Of a DNA stretch of 64,000 bases, positions 25,285 to 32,417 are shown in pieces. The notes under the pieces were generated by a model. That model saw only the letters and a list, made by a program, of their open reading frames with translations. It did no database searches and was not told where the DNA came from. A program made the position numbers and the translations under genes. The DNA is from Spirosoma foliorum (lineage in GTDB: Bacteria; Bacteroidota; Bacteroidia; Cytophagales; Spirosomataceae): positions 2,617,001 through 2,681,000 of the forward strand of contig NZ_CP059732.1 in the NCBI RefSeq assembly GCF_014117325.1, in the 5' to 3' direction. The stretch's first letter is position 1. Every line of letters starts with the position of its first letter.

Positions 25285-26327
25285 TTCTTAAGTCGGCTAC
25301 CAATCAGTTCAACTATATCCCTGGTTACCGTATTTCCCAGAAGTCGGTATCTATTGGTTTTTGCAACTTGCTTTATAACGCCATCATAGATGCCGTACTT
25401 GGTCCAATCGTCAGGATAGCCATGTAAGCGTTCACACTCTATTTCAGTGAGACGGCGTATATCACCATCTAGCAGGCTGACAAAATGATTTTGCTCGAAT
25501 GAGTGTGATGAAATAGTGCCACAAGTTGCTGAGCTCCGACCTTGGTTGAATCCCCTCGCTTTCGTCACTATAGCTGGACCTCTACCCATACACTGACTGG
25601 ATAGTGAAGGGGCTAATCCATTGATGTCATACACCCGATTTTGTTGGTAAGGTTGCTGCCCGCCTGACTCTTTGTTTGTGGTATTGATTTGGCGAACAAG
25701 CGTCATACCGGAATGGTGGCCGCCAGGCTTACCACCACCCGTCAGAGCTCTAACACTTGCGGCTTTTGCTGCCCCTTCAGAAGTCCCAACTTCGCCTTCT
25801 CGGAAAGGAAATACGCCGGGTCTACTTCGTCCATCAAGATGTCCGATAAGGTAAATCCGCTCTCGATCTTGGGGTAATACCCATGCTGTATCAAGCAGTT
25901 GCCATTCAAGTCGATAGCCCCCAATGTTGGCAAAGGCCTGGACAATCGCCCAAAAATCTTTTCGATGTCTTGAGGTGATAACGCCTTTAACATTTTCCCA
26001 GATAAAAACGTCTGGTCTTGTTTCACTAATGAGCCTAATTGCGTGTCGGATAAGAACGCTTTTATTTCCAGCCATTCCGGCCCCGTCTCCAGCCAAGCTA
26101 AAATCTTGGCAAGGGCTTCCGAAGGTGATAAGGTTGGGTCTGGGGATTTTCTGTCCTGAAATAGCGCTAACTGTTCCGAGTTCATGGGCATGGGGGAAAT
26201 TGTATTTTGAAATAGCAATCGCGTCTTTATCTATCTCCGAATAATAGTGTTCAGTAATTGGTAATCCAGCATCAGACAGCCCTTTTTCAAATCCGTGTAT
26301 CCCCGAAAATAAATCTAAAAGAATCAT
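25272..26327 (-). CDS. DNA (cytosine-5) methyltransferase
   Basis: 351 residues. Motif I DLFSGIHGFEKGL (5-17), motif IV GSPCQDFS with catalytic C73, motif VI ENV (111-113) in FIWENVKGV, motif VIII QDRERIY (153-159), and motifs IX/X at the end with RLLGNTVTRDIVE are all present. The target-recognition part between VIII and IX is short. It transfers a methyl group from SAM to cytosine, probably protecting phage DNA from host restriction; no partner restriction enzyme is evident. A second long frame lies inside it (25742-26185). Confidence 0.93.
   Translation of the reverse strand: MILLDLFSGIHGFEKGLSDAGLPITEHYYSEIDKDAIAISKYNFPHAHELGTVSAISGQKIPRPNLITFGSPCQDFSLAGDGAGMAGNKSVLIRHAIRLISETRPDVFIWENVKGVITSRHRKDFWAIVQAFANIGGYRLEWQLLDTAWVLPQDRERIYLIGHLDGRSRPGVFPFREGEVGTSEGAAKAASVRALTGGGKPGGHHSGMTLVRQINTTNKESGGQQPYQQNRVYDINGLAPSLSSQCMGRGPAIVTKARGFNQGRSSATCGTISSHSFEQNHFVSLLDGDIRRLTEIECERLHGYPDDWTKYGIYDGVIKQVAKTNRYRLLGNTVTRDIVELIGSRLKNCLF
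25742..26185 (-). CDS. gene overprinted in another frame of the methyltransferase gene
   Basis: Same strand, +1 frame, wholly inside the methyltransferase gene. From the ATG at 26185 it gives 147 residues (an ATG at 26218 would add 11). The sequence is protein-like and ends with a motif-rich segment, FTLSDILMDEVDPAYFLSEK at 111-130 followed by AKLGLLKGQQK. I recall phage proteins carrying S-L-S-x-I-L...Y-F-L-S-x-K-A..G-I/L-L segments near cytosine methyltransferases, so I judge this a real gene rather than a chance frame; the recall is unverified. The overlap covers motifs IV to VIII, including the motif VIII region in the enzyme frame. Confidence 0.6.
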   Translation of the reverse strand: MNSEQLALFQDRKSPDPTLSPSEALAKILAWLETGPEWLEIKAFLSDTQLGSLVKQDQTFLSGKMLKALSPQDIEKIFGRLSRPLPTLGAIDLNGNCLIQHGYYPKIESGFTLSDILMDEVDPAYFLSEKAKLGLLKGQQKPQVLEL

Positions 26328-26477
26328 TACTTTTGCTGCTTAAATCCTTAACAATTTACTAATAATCAATCACTTATGCAACTCATATCCCGCCACGCAC
26401 TAGCCTCCAATAAGCCAATGAGATGTCTGTGCGAATGAGCGTCACTCTCCTCCAAAACAGGCCACTCTTGCGGGGGT

Positions 26478-26603
26478 CTAAAGAGCAGTACGGGCGCTCG
26501 ATGCGAATGGAATTTCGGTGTAGAGGGTGATCGCCATCCACGTTCCTGTAGAGAGCAAAGGCCCTTCTAGTTTGCGGGCGATGGTCTTGGCGATGGGTTT
26601 CAT
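26478..26603 (-). CDS. 41-residue hypothetical phage peptide
   Basis: The ATG at 26603 overlaps the upstream stop (ATGA) and the frame closes at 26478. The middle MAITLYTE resembles the start of the 24272-25030 protein (MTATLYTD), with similar DNA, so it may be a remnant of a local duplication. Between it and the methyltransferase start (26328-26477) I see no gene. Confidence 0.4.
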   Translation of the reverse strand: MKPIAKTIARKLEGPLLSTGTWMAITLYTEIPFASSARTAL

Positions 26604-26815
26604 AAGCCTAGTTCCTGCTTAGCTTTCTCTAGGTCACCAATGTGCATCTTAATGTGAACCAGTACTAGACTAATTTCGCCCTGTTTCTCATCATTGGCAT
26701 TCAAAAAGTCCCGTGTCCAGTCCCGCTCATGCTCCCGAAGTTGATAGAGTCGTTTATCAATCCAATGGGCCGTTTCGGGCGGGGCGAATAAATCAATTTG
26801 AGTCCCGGTGTTCAT
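26600..26815 (-). CDS. small hypothetical phage protein
   Basis: 71 residues, soluble, His/Glu/Lys-rich helical (YQLREHERDWTRDFL), linked by ATGA overlaps on both sides. No recognised domain. Confidence 0.6.
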   Translation of the reverse strand: MNTGTQIDLFAPPETAHWIDKRLYQLREHERDWTRDFLNANDEKQGEISLVLVHIKMHIGDLEKAKQELGL

Positions 26816-27003
26816 TTCGTTTCCGGTTTTAACCCCTGCCCCTCAAATACTTCGATACAGGCAACGCGGGTGTACTCGGAAGTTGGCCAGATTGTTTTGT
26901 CGTATCGGTCGGCTTCTTTTCGGGTCGGATACGGATTGGTAGCTTCCGTGTAGATACCATGCAGGAATACATTGATGTAGCCGATTAGTTTTGGTGTTTT
27001 CAT
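26812..27003 (-). CDS. small hypothetical phage protein
   Basis: 63 residues beginning MKTPKLIGYINVFLHGIYTEA, with a basic/aromatic middle. It overlaps both neighbours by ATGA. No recognised domain. Confidence 0.6.
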   Translation of the reverse strand: MKTPKLIGYINVFLHGIYTEATNPYPTRKEADRYDKTIWPTSEYTRVACIEVFEGQGLKPETK

Positions 27004-27125
27004 AACTCAGGATCGGTTTGCTTGGGTCGCGCAATCAGGCACACGACAATCGCAGCCAGAACGGGCAACAGGGACAGGATAAGGCGAATCCGGATGAATA
27101 GATGGCGCTTGTTGTGGGTTATCAT
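27000..27125 (-). CDS. 41-residue single-helix membrane peptide
   Basis: The ATG at 27125 overlaps the upstream stop and its TGA overlaps the next ATG, so the frame fills the gap exactly. The peptide has a basic start (NKRHLFIRIR) and one membrane helix (LILSLLPVLAAIVVCLIA). Small phage membrane peptides often modulate lysis or exclusion; function here unknown. Confidence 0.65.
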   Translation of the reverse strand: MITHNKRHLFIRIRLILSLLPVLAAIVVCLIARPKQTDPEL

Positions 27126-27439
27126 GGCCTGTCAATGAGTTTGTAAATGATACTGTTCCAGAAGCCTCCATTGTTCGAAGCGTAGGCGTTTGGGTGGTGT
27201 ACTCTGGTTTCCTCAACCACATAACCTTGTTTTCGCATAGAGGAGACAATAGATTTCCACGCTCTATATTGCTTTACAGTAGGGTGTGTAGTGCCACAGG
27301 ACTCGCGCCAACCTACCTCTACACTACCCTTCTGAATGAGAAGATTAGCGTACCGTTGCATGTCGTTACTTTCCCATCCCGCTTGACCATTTAGCTTCAG
27401 GTCAGCTTTTCTTATCATCGCTGTTAATATCTCGTTCAT
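27122..27439 (-). CDS. hypothetical phage protein with helix-turn-helix-like N-terminus
   Basis: The start at 27439 (MNEILTAMIRKADLKLNGQ) is chosen because the ATG overlaps the stop of the preceding small peptide gene. 105 residues; a middle with Cys-Gly-Thr-Thr-His-Pro and a C-terminus rich in Asn/Gly. No named family. Confidence 0.6.
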   Translation of the reverse strand: MNEILTAMIRKADLKLNGQAGWESNDMQRYANLLIQKGSVEVGWRESCGTTHPTVKQYRAWKSIVSSMRKQGYVVEETRVHHPNAYASNNGGFWNSIIYKLIDRP

Positions 27440-27531
27440 AGTGTAAACAGGAGAAATAAACAGACGAGAATACCCGCCATCAGGGCGATTAGGCGAAACA
27501 TCCGCTGGTTGTGTTGGTGTTGTTCGCTCAT
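27436..27531 (-). CDS. 31-residue membrane peptide
   Basis: ATG at 27531 overlaps the upstream stop and the TGA at 27436-27438 overlaps the next start, the usual spacing of this operon. The sequence is a His/Gln-rich start followed by one membrane helix (LIALMAGILVCLFLLFTL). Confidence 0.6.
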   Translation of the reverse strand: MSEQHQHNQRMFRLIALMAGILVCLFLLFTL

Positions 27532-27881
27532 GTTGTGGAGTTTCTTTTTCTTTCGTTTTGACGGTCAATTCTTGCCTTTTCGATATACAGATCATATAAT
27601 TCATGCTCTAAGTCAACCATGCGACTGATTAATCCTGTAGTATCTTTTTGCTGTTCAACAATTTCCATTAGCTCCTTTTTCCTTAGTTGTGCAGAGTCAA
27701 GTAACCGAGTTGCTACTGCCGATTCGCCAGCCTGGAAAAGTTTCTTACATTCCTCAATTGTATCGTGCTCTAACTCTAGAATAGCACTATATGGATTCAC
27801 ATCTAGTAGAGCCTTAATTCGTGCAACTTCTTTAGTGTTGTAGTCAATTGCCTCAATCACTAATCGCTCTAGGGTTTTCAT
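27528..27881 (-). CDS. coiled-coil hypothetical phage protein
   Basis: 117 residues, almost fully helical and charged, with heptad-like Leu/Ile spacing (LERLVIEAIDYNTKEVARIK; LRKKELMEIVEQQKD). ATGA overlaps on both sides. Function unknown. Confidence 0.6.
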   Translation of the reverse strand: MKTLERLVIEAIDYNTKEVARIKALLDVNPYSAILELEHDTIEECKKLFQAGESAVATRLLDSAQLRKKELMEIVEQQKDTTGLISRMVDLEHELYDLYIEKARIDRQNERKRNSTT

Positions 27882-28204
27882 CCTTCAAACAGGTTTAGCA
27901 CGTTTCTAACTAGCAATACACAGGCTCCCAGCGCATGTGGCACGTAGCGAACGGCAGAGGTTATACGTTCCAACGCAAACCCAATTTCAGCCTCTTTATG
28001 CAAGCTCCACGCATCGGCCGGAAAGTGACTGGTTTTAGTGGCAATGATGTTACCGGTACGATAACCCGCTTCGGTGATCTGCTCCATTCTGACGACGCCC
28101 GTCTTTCGGCTGACGTTGTGGATATACCACAGGCCCGATAGCTTACTGCGCAAGGTCTGCCCGGCACGAATGGGGAGGGTATTGGGTGGGGTGGTTGAGT
28201 TCAT
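27878..28204 (-). CDS. hypothetical phage protein
   Basis: 108 residues. The N-terminal half is beta-rich (IRAGQTLRSKLSGLWYIHNV), the C-terminal half has an amphipathic helix with VPHALGACVLLVRNVL. ATGA overlaps both neighbours. No recognised domain. Confidence 0.6.
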   Translation of the reverse strand: MNSTTPPNTLPIRAGQTLRSKLSGLWYIHNVSRKTGVVRMEQITEAGYRTGNIIATKTSHFPADAWSLHKEAEIGFALERITSAVRYVPHALGACVLLVRNVLNLFEG

Positions 28205-28446
28205 GGCTTCTTATGGCTTTTGCGAACCTTCCCGATCGAGGTGTACTTTTTCTTAATCTCTGTAGCCGTATTGATTAGCCACACGCCAAGCATAATCAGA
28301 TCATCAGGCGTTTGATTGCCAGATATATCGACTTCAAGTGAGCAAATTTCGTTGGGTTCAAAAGGTTCACCCCGTTCCTTTTCAAGCACTTGAATGGCGA
28401 TGTCGCTAATTTTATCATATAGAATTTCGTCAACTATGTAGCTCAT
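28201..28446 (-). CDS. small acidic hypothetical phage protein
   Basis: The start at 28446 (MSYIVDEILYDKISDIAI) is preferred to an upstream ATG at 28548 because the latter would overlap a small membrane gene. 81 residues, acidic, ending in a basic tail. Confidence 0.55.
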   Translation of the reverse strand: MSYIVDEILYDKISDIAIQVLEKERGEPFEPNEICSLEVDISGNQTPDDLIMLGVWLINTATEIKKKYTSIGKVRKSHKKP

Positions 28447-28454
28447 CTCTATAA

Positions 28455-28586
28455 TTAGTTTATCCAGTAGTTTACAATTCCCCATCCAACCAGCACCATC
28501 AGCGCGCTTGATATAGCGAACACAAGCAGGTAGACAATCCCAGACCACGGCTGCTCGAAGTCGCCCGATTTTGGTTTATCATTCAT
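28455..28586 (-). CDS. 43-residue single-helix membrane peptide
   Basis: ATG at 28586 overlaps the stop of the upstream gene. The peptide has a polar start (MNDKPKSGDFEQPWSG), one membrane helix (IVYLLVFAISSALMVLVGWG) and a short NYWIN tail. It lies in the gap between 28447 and 28583. Confidence 0.6.
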   Translation of the reverse strand: MNDKPKSGDFEQPWSGIVYLLVFAISSALMVLVGWGIVNYWIN

Positions 28587-28813
28587 GGCCGTAGGTGGAT
28601 TAGCAGGAGCAGCGTACCCAGTGCAAGCCCAAAGCCACTAAGGGCAACCAGGATGGCCAGAATTTCCCTGGTGACAGGGTTGGCAATCAACGCGTCGAGT
28701 AGCTCGGGCAACTCAATTCGCCAGAGCGTAAAGAGTCCTTCCCTGAAGCAGAGCCAGCCTTCTGCGAACAGGTGGCGGCTGCCGTAGCGGTAGCGGGTGG
28801 GTGGGGTCATCAT
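28583..28813 (-). CDS. small membrane protein of the early operon
   Basis: 76 residues; a basic aromatic N-terminal half (RYRYGSRHLFAEGWLCF) and one long C-terminal membrane segment (EILAILVALSGFGLALGTLLLL). Overlaps neighbours on both sides. Confidence 0.6.
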   Translation of the reverse strand: MMTPPTRYRYGSRHLFAEGWLCFREGLFTLWRIELPELLDALIANPVTREILAILVALSGFGLALGTLLLLIHLRP

Positions 28814-29103
28814 GCGTCTTGGAATAAATGGGAAGAAACTTCTAAGTAGCCGTGTTCGTCATCTTCGGGAAAGTGGGCTGCGCCAACAGTGAGCATTCTT
28901 TTTTGATACCGCTCAGCCAGTCGCTGGCCTTTTGTGGTGTAAAGGAAGGCTATGTTCTCTTTGACCAAATCATCCTCACGGACGGGCCGGATTAAGTTAT
29001 CATCCACAGTGAATCCTTCCAGAAATTCACCGAATAACTCAGAGGCTACTTCATTAAAATCATCAACCGTTTCAATTCTCCACTTAGCGTTAAAGGGTTT
29101 CAT
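28810..29103 (-). CDS. hypothetical phage protein
   Basis: 97 residues, acidic, starting MKPFNAKWRIETVDDFNEVA. No membrane segment and no recognised domain. Overlaps the downstream gene by ATGA. Confidence 0.6.
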   Translation of the reverse strand: MKPFNAKWRIETVDDFNEVASELFGEFLEGFTVDDNLIRPVREDDLVKENIAFLYTTKGQRLAERYQKRMLTVGAAHFPEDDEHGYLEVSSHLFQDA

Positions 29104-29145
29104 CCTGCTTGTTGGTGCCCGTCCGGGCGGTTAGAGGGGGGTGCG

Positions 29146-29421
29146 TTATCGCATTTTTTCACCATGCTTTTGTGCGGCAATAGAGCCAGTGGCGTAGGTT
29201 GACAATAAGTATCTACCTTGTTTTCCATCCCACCTAGCGCCAACTCTAATAAGCTTGGCGCTTGAAGTATTCCACTTGTGTATTTCAACCAAGTATTCGT
29301 ACCGTTTAGAATTTTTTAAGGGTATCACAGATGGCTCGTGATTGAAAACATCATGTGGATTCCAGAATCCTCGTTTCTGGAGAGCTTCGCTCAGCTTTTT
29401 TAGCTTCTCTTTTTCGTCCAT
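29146..29421 (-). CDS. hypothetical phage protein
   Basis: 91 residues: an N-terminal charged helix (DEKEKLKKLSEALQKRGF) and a beta-rich C-terminal half (YEYLVEIHKWNTSSAKLIRV). It shares the R-V-G-A-R-W-D-G phrase with the R-W-D-G of 29428-29703. Function unknown. Confidence 0.6.
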   Translation of the reverse strand: MDEKEKLKKLSEALQKRGFWNPHDVFNHEPSVIPLKNSKRYEYLVEIHKWNTSSAKLIRVGARWDGKQGRYLLSTYATGSIAAQKHGEKMR

Positions 29422-29427
29422 AGCCTT

Positions 29428-29703
29428 TTAAATCGGTGCGTATCGTTTAAAAATCCCATCCCACCGAAAGCCCAGCTTGTAGGCCCTAAAGTTGAGCGCT
29501 TTCCAGGCTTCCCTTGCCTCGTCAGAACCAGGGAAGAAGGGGATTTGCGAAGCCATTCCCTCCCAACCAGTAAGTAGCATCATTCTCGCTTTCTTAAGCC
29601 CTTCGGGTGTCGTAACCCCAGCCAGGTACGTATTCCATGCTTCTAAGTCCTGAATCGTATAGGGGGTGCCTCTGGCCGTGACGCGTAAAGGGGTGGTGGT
29701 CAT
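29428..29703 (-). CDS. hypothetical phage protein
   Basis: 91 residues starting MTTTPLRVTARGTPYTIQDL, with W-rich helices and a FRWDGIFKRYAP end. ATGA overlap with the next gene. No recognised domain. Confidence 0.6.
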   Translation of the reverse strand: MTTTPLRVTARGTPYTIQDLEAWNTYLAGVTTPEGLKKARMMLLTGWEGMASQIPFFPGSDEAREAWKALNFRAYKLGFRWDGIFKRYAPI

Positions 29704-29990
29704 AAGTCAGGGTATAGGTTATACTTTATGCAGATTTCGTGAATGGCGGGTATGGCTCTCCATGTATAAAAGTGCCCATCCATAATATTCCGCTGATGAA
29801 TATGTACTTGACCTTTTTGAATCTTCCAGTTGACTTGCCTTGCCAACACAATAGTTCTTTTTTCGCCCCAGGTTAACACACCAGCGTCGATTTCAGAGAT
29901 ATAATCTCTTAGCCAGATACAAGCATCACAGTCATGTTCTTTCCGCGCCCTGGGCTCCGTGCTGCTTAGCGTTTGTATATATTCGCTCAT
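29700..29990 (-). CDS. hypothetical phage protein with a Cys-x2-Cys pair
   Basis: 96 residues. Contains RARKEHDCDACIWLRDYI (CDAC near 20-23), a half zinc-knuckle motif, then VHIHQRNIMDGHFYTWRA with further His and Cys residues, so one zinc site is possible. Confidence 0.6.
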   Translation of the reverse strand: MSEYIQTLSSTEPRARKEHDCDACIWLRDYISEIDAGVLTWGEKRTIVLARQVNWKIQKGQVHIHQRNIMDGHFYTWRAIPAIHEICIKYNLYPDL

Positions 29991-30033
29991 CGTCGTTTCG
30001 CTCCCCCGCCAATCGGGGTGTGTGGGTTAGGCG

Positions 30034-30273
30034 TTAAAGCGTGGGGAATTGTAGCTTATCGGAATTGTTGGCTTGCCATTCAGAAAATAGCTTTTCGCAT
30101 TCACGCACTTTAGCCGCCCCTTCGTAGTCTTTAAATTCACCATAGACCAGAGAATTTTTGTAGGTGCGGATTGCCGCCAATGCGTGAATATCTTTTGCAC
30201 GTAAGATGAACGTTGGTTCATCGCTGGCTACCAATGCTGCCGCTTGTTCTGGGCTGTATTTCGTATTTGCCAT
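30034..30273 (-). CDS. small hypothetical phage protein
   Basis: 79 residues, helical, MANTKYSPEQAAALVASDEP and on. Head of the 30273-22939 gene chain after a 147-base gap that contains a strong hairpin. Function unknown. Confidence 0.6.
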   Translation of the reverse strand: MANTKYSPEQAAALVASDEPTFILRAKDIHALAAIRTYKNSLVYGEFKDYEGAAKVRECEKLFSEWQANNSDKLQFPTL

Positions 30274-30308
30274 TGTATTTGTGTTTAGTTGTGACCTGTG
30301 AGAAAGAC

Positions 30309-30334
30309 TGCCGTCCGATTCGCGCCGGACGGCA
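30309..30334. terminator. strong hairpin between early genes, possible attenuator
   Basis: TGCCGTCCG (30309-30317) and CGGACGGCA (30326-30334) form a perfect 9-bp stem with an 8-base loop. On the minus strand it is followed by CAGTCTTTCTC, only weakly U-rich, so partial termination or RNA stability are both possible. Confidence 0.5.
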
Positions 30335-30420
30335 TCTCCTGTCTTCTTCCTCTATAATGGCAGGAACTACATCTCTGGTGTAACCTGCACTGTCGTTGCC
30401 CGCTCGGAGGGGAGGGGGCG

Positions 30421-30669
30421 TTAATGCGTTTGGTTTGTCGCTAATTCTTTGGGGCGCCAGCGATATCCTTTATACGCGCCAGGATATGACTTTTCGAATT
30501 GAATATCTTTACCTGTATTATGCTCAAAATAGGCATCGGTTAAATGGGGTACGTCATTTGCGTAACACCATCCGCACTCATCAAGAGAGTTCTTTACAAT
30601 GTCCCAATAAGTGCCGTAGGCAACCTTAAAAAGTTGTGTATTTGCTGACTCGGAACTAGAATGTCGCAT
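30421..30669 (-). CDS. hypothetical phage protein
   Basis: 82 residues with aromatic centre (YGTYWDIVKNSLDECGWCYA) and basic end. Overlaps the upstream gene by 14 bases. No recognised domain. Confidence 0.58.
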   Translation of the reverse strand: MRHSSSESANTQLFKVAYGTYWDIVKNSLDECGWCYANDVPHLTDAYFEHNTGKDIQFEKSYPGAYKGYRWRPKELATNQTH

Positions 30670-30874
30670 CGGCTTGCTGGAAAATCGTTTTTTCCTGATC
30701 GCTCAGCCAATTGGCGGCCAACTCCTCTTCGTTTTCGGATTGTGTAGCCATGATATAGCTACCCGTAAATTCAGTGCGCTTAAACTCAGCCATTAGACTA
30801 ATAAATGCCGGATTCTTTTTCAGACTTTGAATTGCCTGCAAGCGTTTGATATTCTTATTTTCGTTGTTTTCCAT
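30656..30874 (-). CDS. small hypothetical phage protein
   Basis: 72 residues, charged and helical (MENNENKNIKRLQAIQSLKK). Probably first gene of a sub-operon, since 366 bases without a gene precede it. Function unknown. Confidence 0.58.
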   Translation of the reverse strand: MENNENKNIKRLQAIQSLKKNPAFISLMAEFKRTEFTGSYIMATQSENEEELAANWLSDQEKTIFQQADATF

Positions 30875-31240
30875 TGTAAAGTTGTTGTTTTGTTAGGTTT
30901 AGCGCCTTCCCTTATCAGGCGACTTTTACGTAGTTAAATGATTGATTAATTTTTTGGCGGGGTACTCCTGGCTTCATTACGTTCAGCGGAATTGTAACCG
31001 CAACCCTTCTACCAATAATACTGGGGAAAGCCTGGTAATTTCCCCCGCCAACTGCTTTAGAACTACTTATGGGTTAGTTACATCTACATCCGGCGACTTG
31101 GCTAAAGAAGTCCACCCGCCAATCGGGGTCAGGTGGATTCTCGGCCTTCTATCCACATTTGTAATGCTGTTATGGGAGGCAAAAAGAAACCCAGCCAGAT
31201 TCGTTGACTGGCCAGGCCCTATACACTCCCTTTCTCTATT
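30875..31240. other. gene-free stretch within the early operon
   Basis: No gene I can support lies here; an open frame on the plus strand (30942-31268) has poor composition and runs into the ATPase gene. It holds a GCGCC...GGCGAC hairpin near 30901-30923 and a second hairpin with the string CCCGCCAATCGGGGT (31115-31129), which recurs at 30005-30019 just upstream of another early gene. Confidence 0.5.
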
Positions 31241-31903
31241 CTACTCAATTGTCGCGACTTGCTTTTGAACCTCAGCGTACCGAGTCTTGGCCGCCTTCAT
31301 AAAATCAGGGTGCTGATGAACCAGCGGAGATAATGTAGCCTTCAACTCTTTTAACTCATCTATGCTGGCGCAATTAGCTAGTTTGGCAATGGCCGACTTG
31401 GTTTCCTGTTCAATGTCAATACCTGATTCACACCATTCTCGGATCAACTCACCAGTCTGCTCGGAGGGGATAAAGGCAGGCTTTCCCATAAACAAGCCTG
31501 TTCGATCTTTGGATGCCGTGGCATTGTGTCGGGTATCCATTTCAATGTTCGCTGTAAGCTCATATTCGAACCCTTCACGGGTAATCTCTTTCAAGCCCGC
31601 TTTTTGAACCTGAACGCGCCCTTTATCATCCTTTGTCATATCGTAATCCTGCTTGCGTCGGACAGTGGTAATGATGTGACAGGAACTTGTAACGATAGCC
31701 TCAATAAACGACTGGTGGCGAGGTGTGACTTGTGCCCAGTTTTGAAACTTACCGCCTAGCTGATCAACGATTTCCAGACAACCGCCTTTGCCATCCCACT
31801 CATGACTGATGGAGTCAATAATAATAGCCTCCATACCTGCGTTTTCGCAGTCCCGAATTGCGTCGATGTATCGCTCTGGCGAGAATGGTGCGGTCAGGGA
31901 CAA
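31241..31903 (-). CDS. Sak4-like RecA-type ATPase, C-terminal part (frameshifted)
   Basis: The frame is open and conserved-looking from about 31987: GDWSKVAVIDTENGSADLYS, then AIIIDSISHEWDGKGG (Walker B-like strand with acidic end) and a C-terminal helical tail. This is the phage AAA_24/Sak4 single-strand annealing or recombination ATPase family. It needs joining to the Walker A fragment at 31966-32196; one missing A in AAAGG near 31988 separates them. Joined length is about 285-320 residues. Confidence 0.8.
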   Translation of the reverse strand: MSLTAPFSPERYIDAIRDCENAGMEAIIIDSISHEWDGKGGCLEIVDQLGGKFQNWAQVTPRHQSFIEAIVTSSCHIITTVRRKQDYDMTKDDKGRVQVQKAGLKEITREGFEYELTANIEMDTRHNATASKDRTGLFMGKPAFIPSEQTGELIREWCESGIDIEQETKSAIAKLANCASIDELKELKATLSPLVHQHPDFMKAAKTRYAEVQKQVATIE

Positions 31904-31965
31904 TACGTTGTAATCGCCCAGATGTGAATAGAGATCCGCCGATCCGTTTTCTGTATCGATTACAG

Positions 31966-32196
31966 CTACTTTTGACCAGTCGCCTTTAAACCTTTAGCGA
32001 TCAACAATGCACTAAAAGTCTTCCCGGCCCCACTAGGGGCGCTTAATCCAAGTCTAATTTTCGCCTTTTGGCGAGTGGCTTTGCGTAGTTGCGCCATTGT
32101 AGAAAGAGGTTGATTGTTAAAAATGTTGGCGGAGGTGGCCTGTTGTCGATTCTGGAGCCGACCACCCGCAGTTAGATCGTGAGGGCCTACGATCAC
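31966..32196 (-). CDS. Sak4-like RecA-type ATPase, N-terminal Walker A part (frameshifted)
   Basis: It carries Walker A GLSAPSGAGKTFSALLIAKG. Two starts are possible: GTG at 32196, preceded by a good GGAGG site five bases upstream, or the ATG at 32097 (MAQLRKATRQ), which fits the usual family length better. The frame ends KATGQK at 31966. The conserved continuation is in the -1 frame, and the heptamer TTTAAAG (minus strand, plus 31984-31990) is exactly in X-XXY-YYZ phase, so programmed -1 frameshifting is possible as well as a simple deletion. Confidence 0.78.
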   Translation of the reverse strand: MIVGPHDLTAGGRLQNRQQATSANIFNNQPLSTMAQLRKATRQKAKIRLGLSAPSGAGKTFSALLIAKGLKATGQK

Positions 32197-32216
32197 TTTT
32201 ACCTCCGCAAATGACT

Positions 32217-32417
32217 TTACAAGCTAAGCTGCGACGGGTGTACCCCGAACGTGCTGCCGTTGATGCTGACGTGAGCCAACTGGCTCGACATTCGTTTTTC
32301 AAATGCACAAGGCCAGGGCTTGCCGAAGCAATCAGTTACGATTAAGGATTGGCCTTTTTTAAACTTTGGCGTTGCCATCTGAACGCGAATACCGGAATGG
32401 TGTAAAGTGGTTGTCAT
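32217..32417 (-). CDS. small beta-rich phage protein, paralogue of its neighbour
   Basis: 66 residues with FKKGQSLIVTDCFGKPWPCAF and a final HPSQLSL. It is similar in layout to the adjacent 32414-32614 product (KGETLTLYDSQGQQHSVVFF ... YTYQLRR): K-G-x-[ST]-L, a D-x-x-G turn and an ending Q-L. Probably an SH3-like barrel; function unknown. ATGA overlap. Confidence 0.6.
   Translation of the reverse strand: MTTTLHHSGIRVQMATPKFKKGQSLIVTDCFGKPWPCAFEKRMSSQLAHVSINGSTFGVHPSQLSL

Noticed and set aside
27007..27249. 80-codon minus-strand frame overlapping two small early genes
   Set aside because: It is out of frame with the ATGA-coupled genes on the same strand and has the look of a shadow frame.
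30942..31268. 108-codon plus-strand open frame in the early gap
   Set aside because: Opposite to all early transcription, overlaps the ATPase end, and the residue composition is not protein-like.
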